Below the pieces are notes generated by a model that was given only the letters and a program-made list of their open reading frames with translations, searched no databases and had not been told where the DNA came from. DNA of 64,000 bases from NCBI RefSeq assembly GCF_032854445.1, contig NC_088300.1:47175682-47239681 (forward strand), in the 5' to 3' direction. The DNA is from Liolophura sinensis. Taxonomy: Eukaryota > Mollusca > Polyplacophora > Chitonida > Chitonidae. Of the stretch, positions 63,936 to 64,000 are shown piece after piece. Both the position numbers and the translations under genes were made by a program. Position 1 is the stretch's first letter. Each line of letters opens with the position of its first letter.

Positions 63936-64000
63936 TGCTTGCCCGATGATATAAATGAAAACGGTATATGTGCTTCATACTACCTTAGCTTTTCATGCCA

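Noticed and set aside
1..64000. CRISPR arrays, operons and bacterial regulatory sites
   Set aside because: The window is clearly eukaryotic; the tandem arrays lack spacer structure and no cas-like genes occur.

Overview
This is a eukaryotic, intron-rich, AT-leaning genomic window from an animal, most likely a lophotrochozoan such as a mollusc or brachiopod. The evidence is a spliced homeobox gene with a huge intron, scattered short SINE/LINE-like tails of the type common in molluscs, abundant ACATGT-rich and TA-rich simple sequence, several minisatellites and a 200-base assembly gap. The species cannot be fixed from the sequence. There is no bacterial-style gene packing, and nearly all open frames elsewhere in the window look like chance or repeat-driven ORFs.

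The main gene is a ONECUT (HNF6-type) transcription factor on the minus strand. Exon 1 (58202 down to 57182) encodes the N-terminal region and the single CUT domain. Exon 2 (17888 down to 17599) encodes the ONECUT-type homeodomain. The two join in frame across a 39.3-kb intron to give a 436-residue protein. The intron is poor in recognisable transposons and holds several complex, TAAT-rich blocks that look like regulatory DNA, including one 1.2-2 kb inside exon 1 with a full ONECUT consensus site. A CpG-rich segment just upstream of exon 1 is the probable promoter side.

Divergent from onecut, about 1.8 kb upstream of its start codon, is a candidate two-exon small gene on the plus strand (59970-61384, 50 residues) that I do not recognise.

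Layout: 1-220 scaffold gap; 221-16.1 kb gene-poor flank with repeats (SINE-like tails, a 985-bp foldback element carrying decayed MADF-like sequence, a 48-bp minisatellite, a 33-bp minisatellite with open frames); 16.1-17.6 kb probable onecut 3' UTR; 17.6-58.2 kb onecut; 58.2-60 kb divergent intergenic/promoter region; 60-61.7 kb small gene; 61.7-64 kb non-coding with a diverged 190-bp tandem duplication.

The most unusual observations are two nearly identical 33-35-bp insertions inside the onecut intron, each bounded by its own 13-bp target-site duplication, and the foldback element with inverted MADF remnants.
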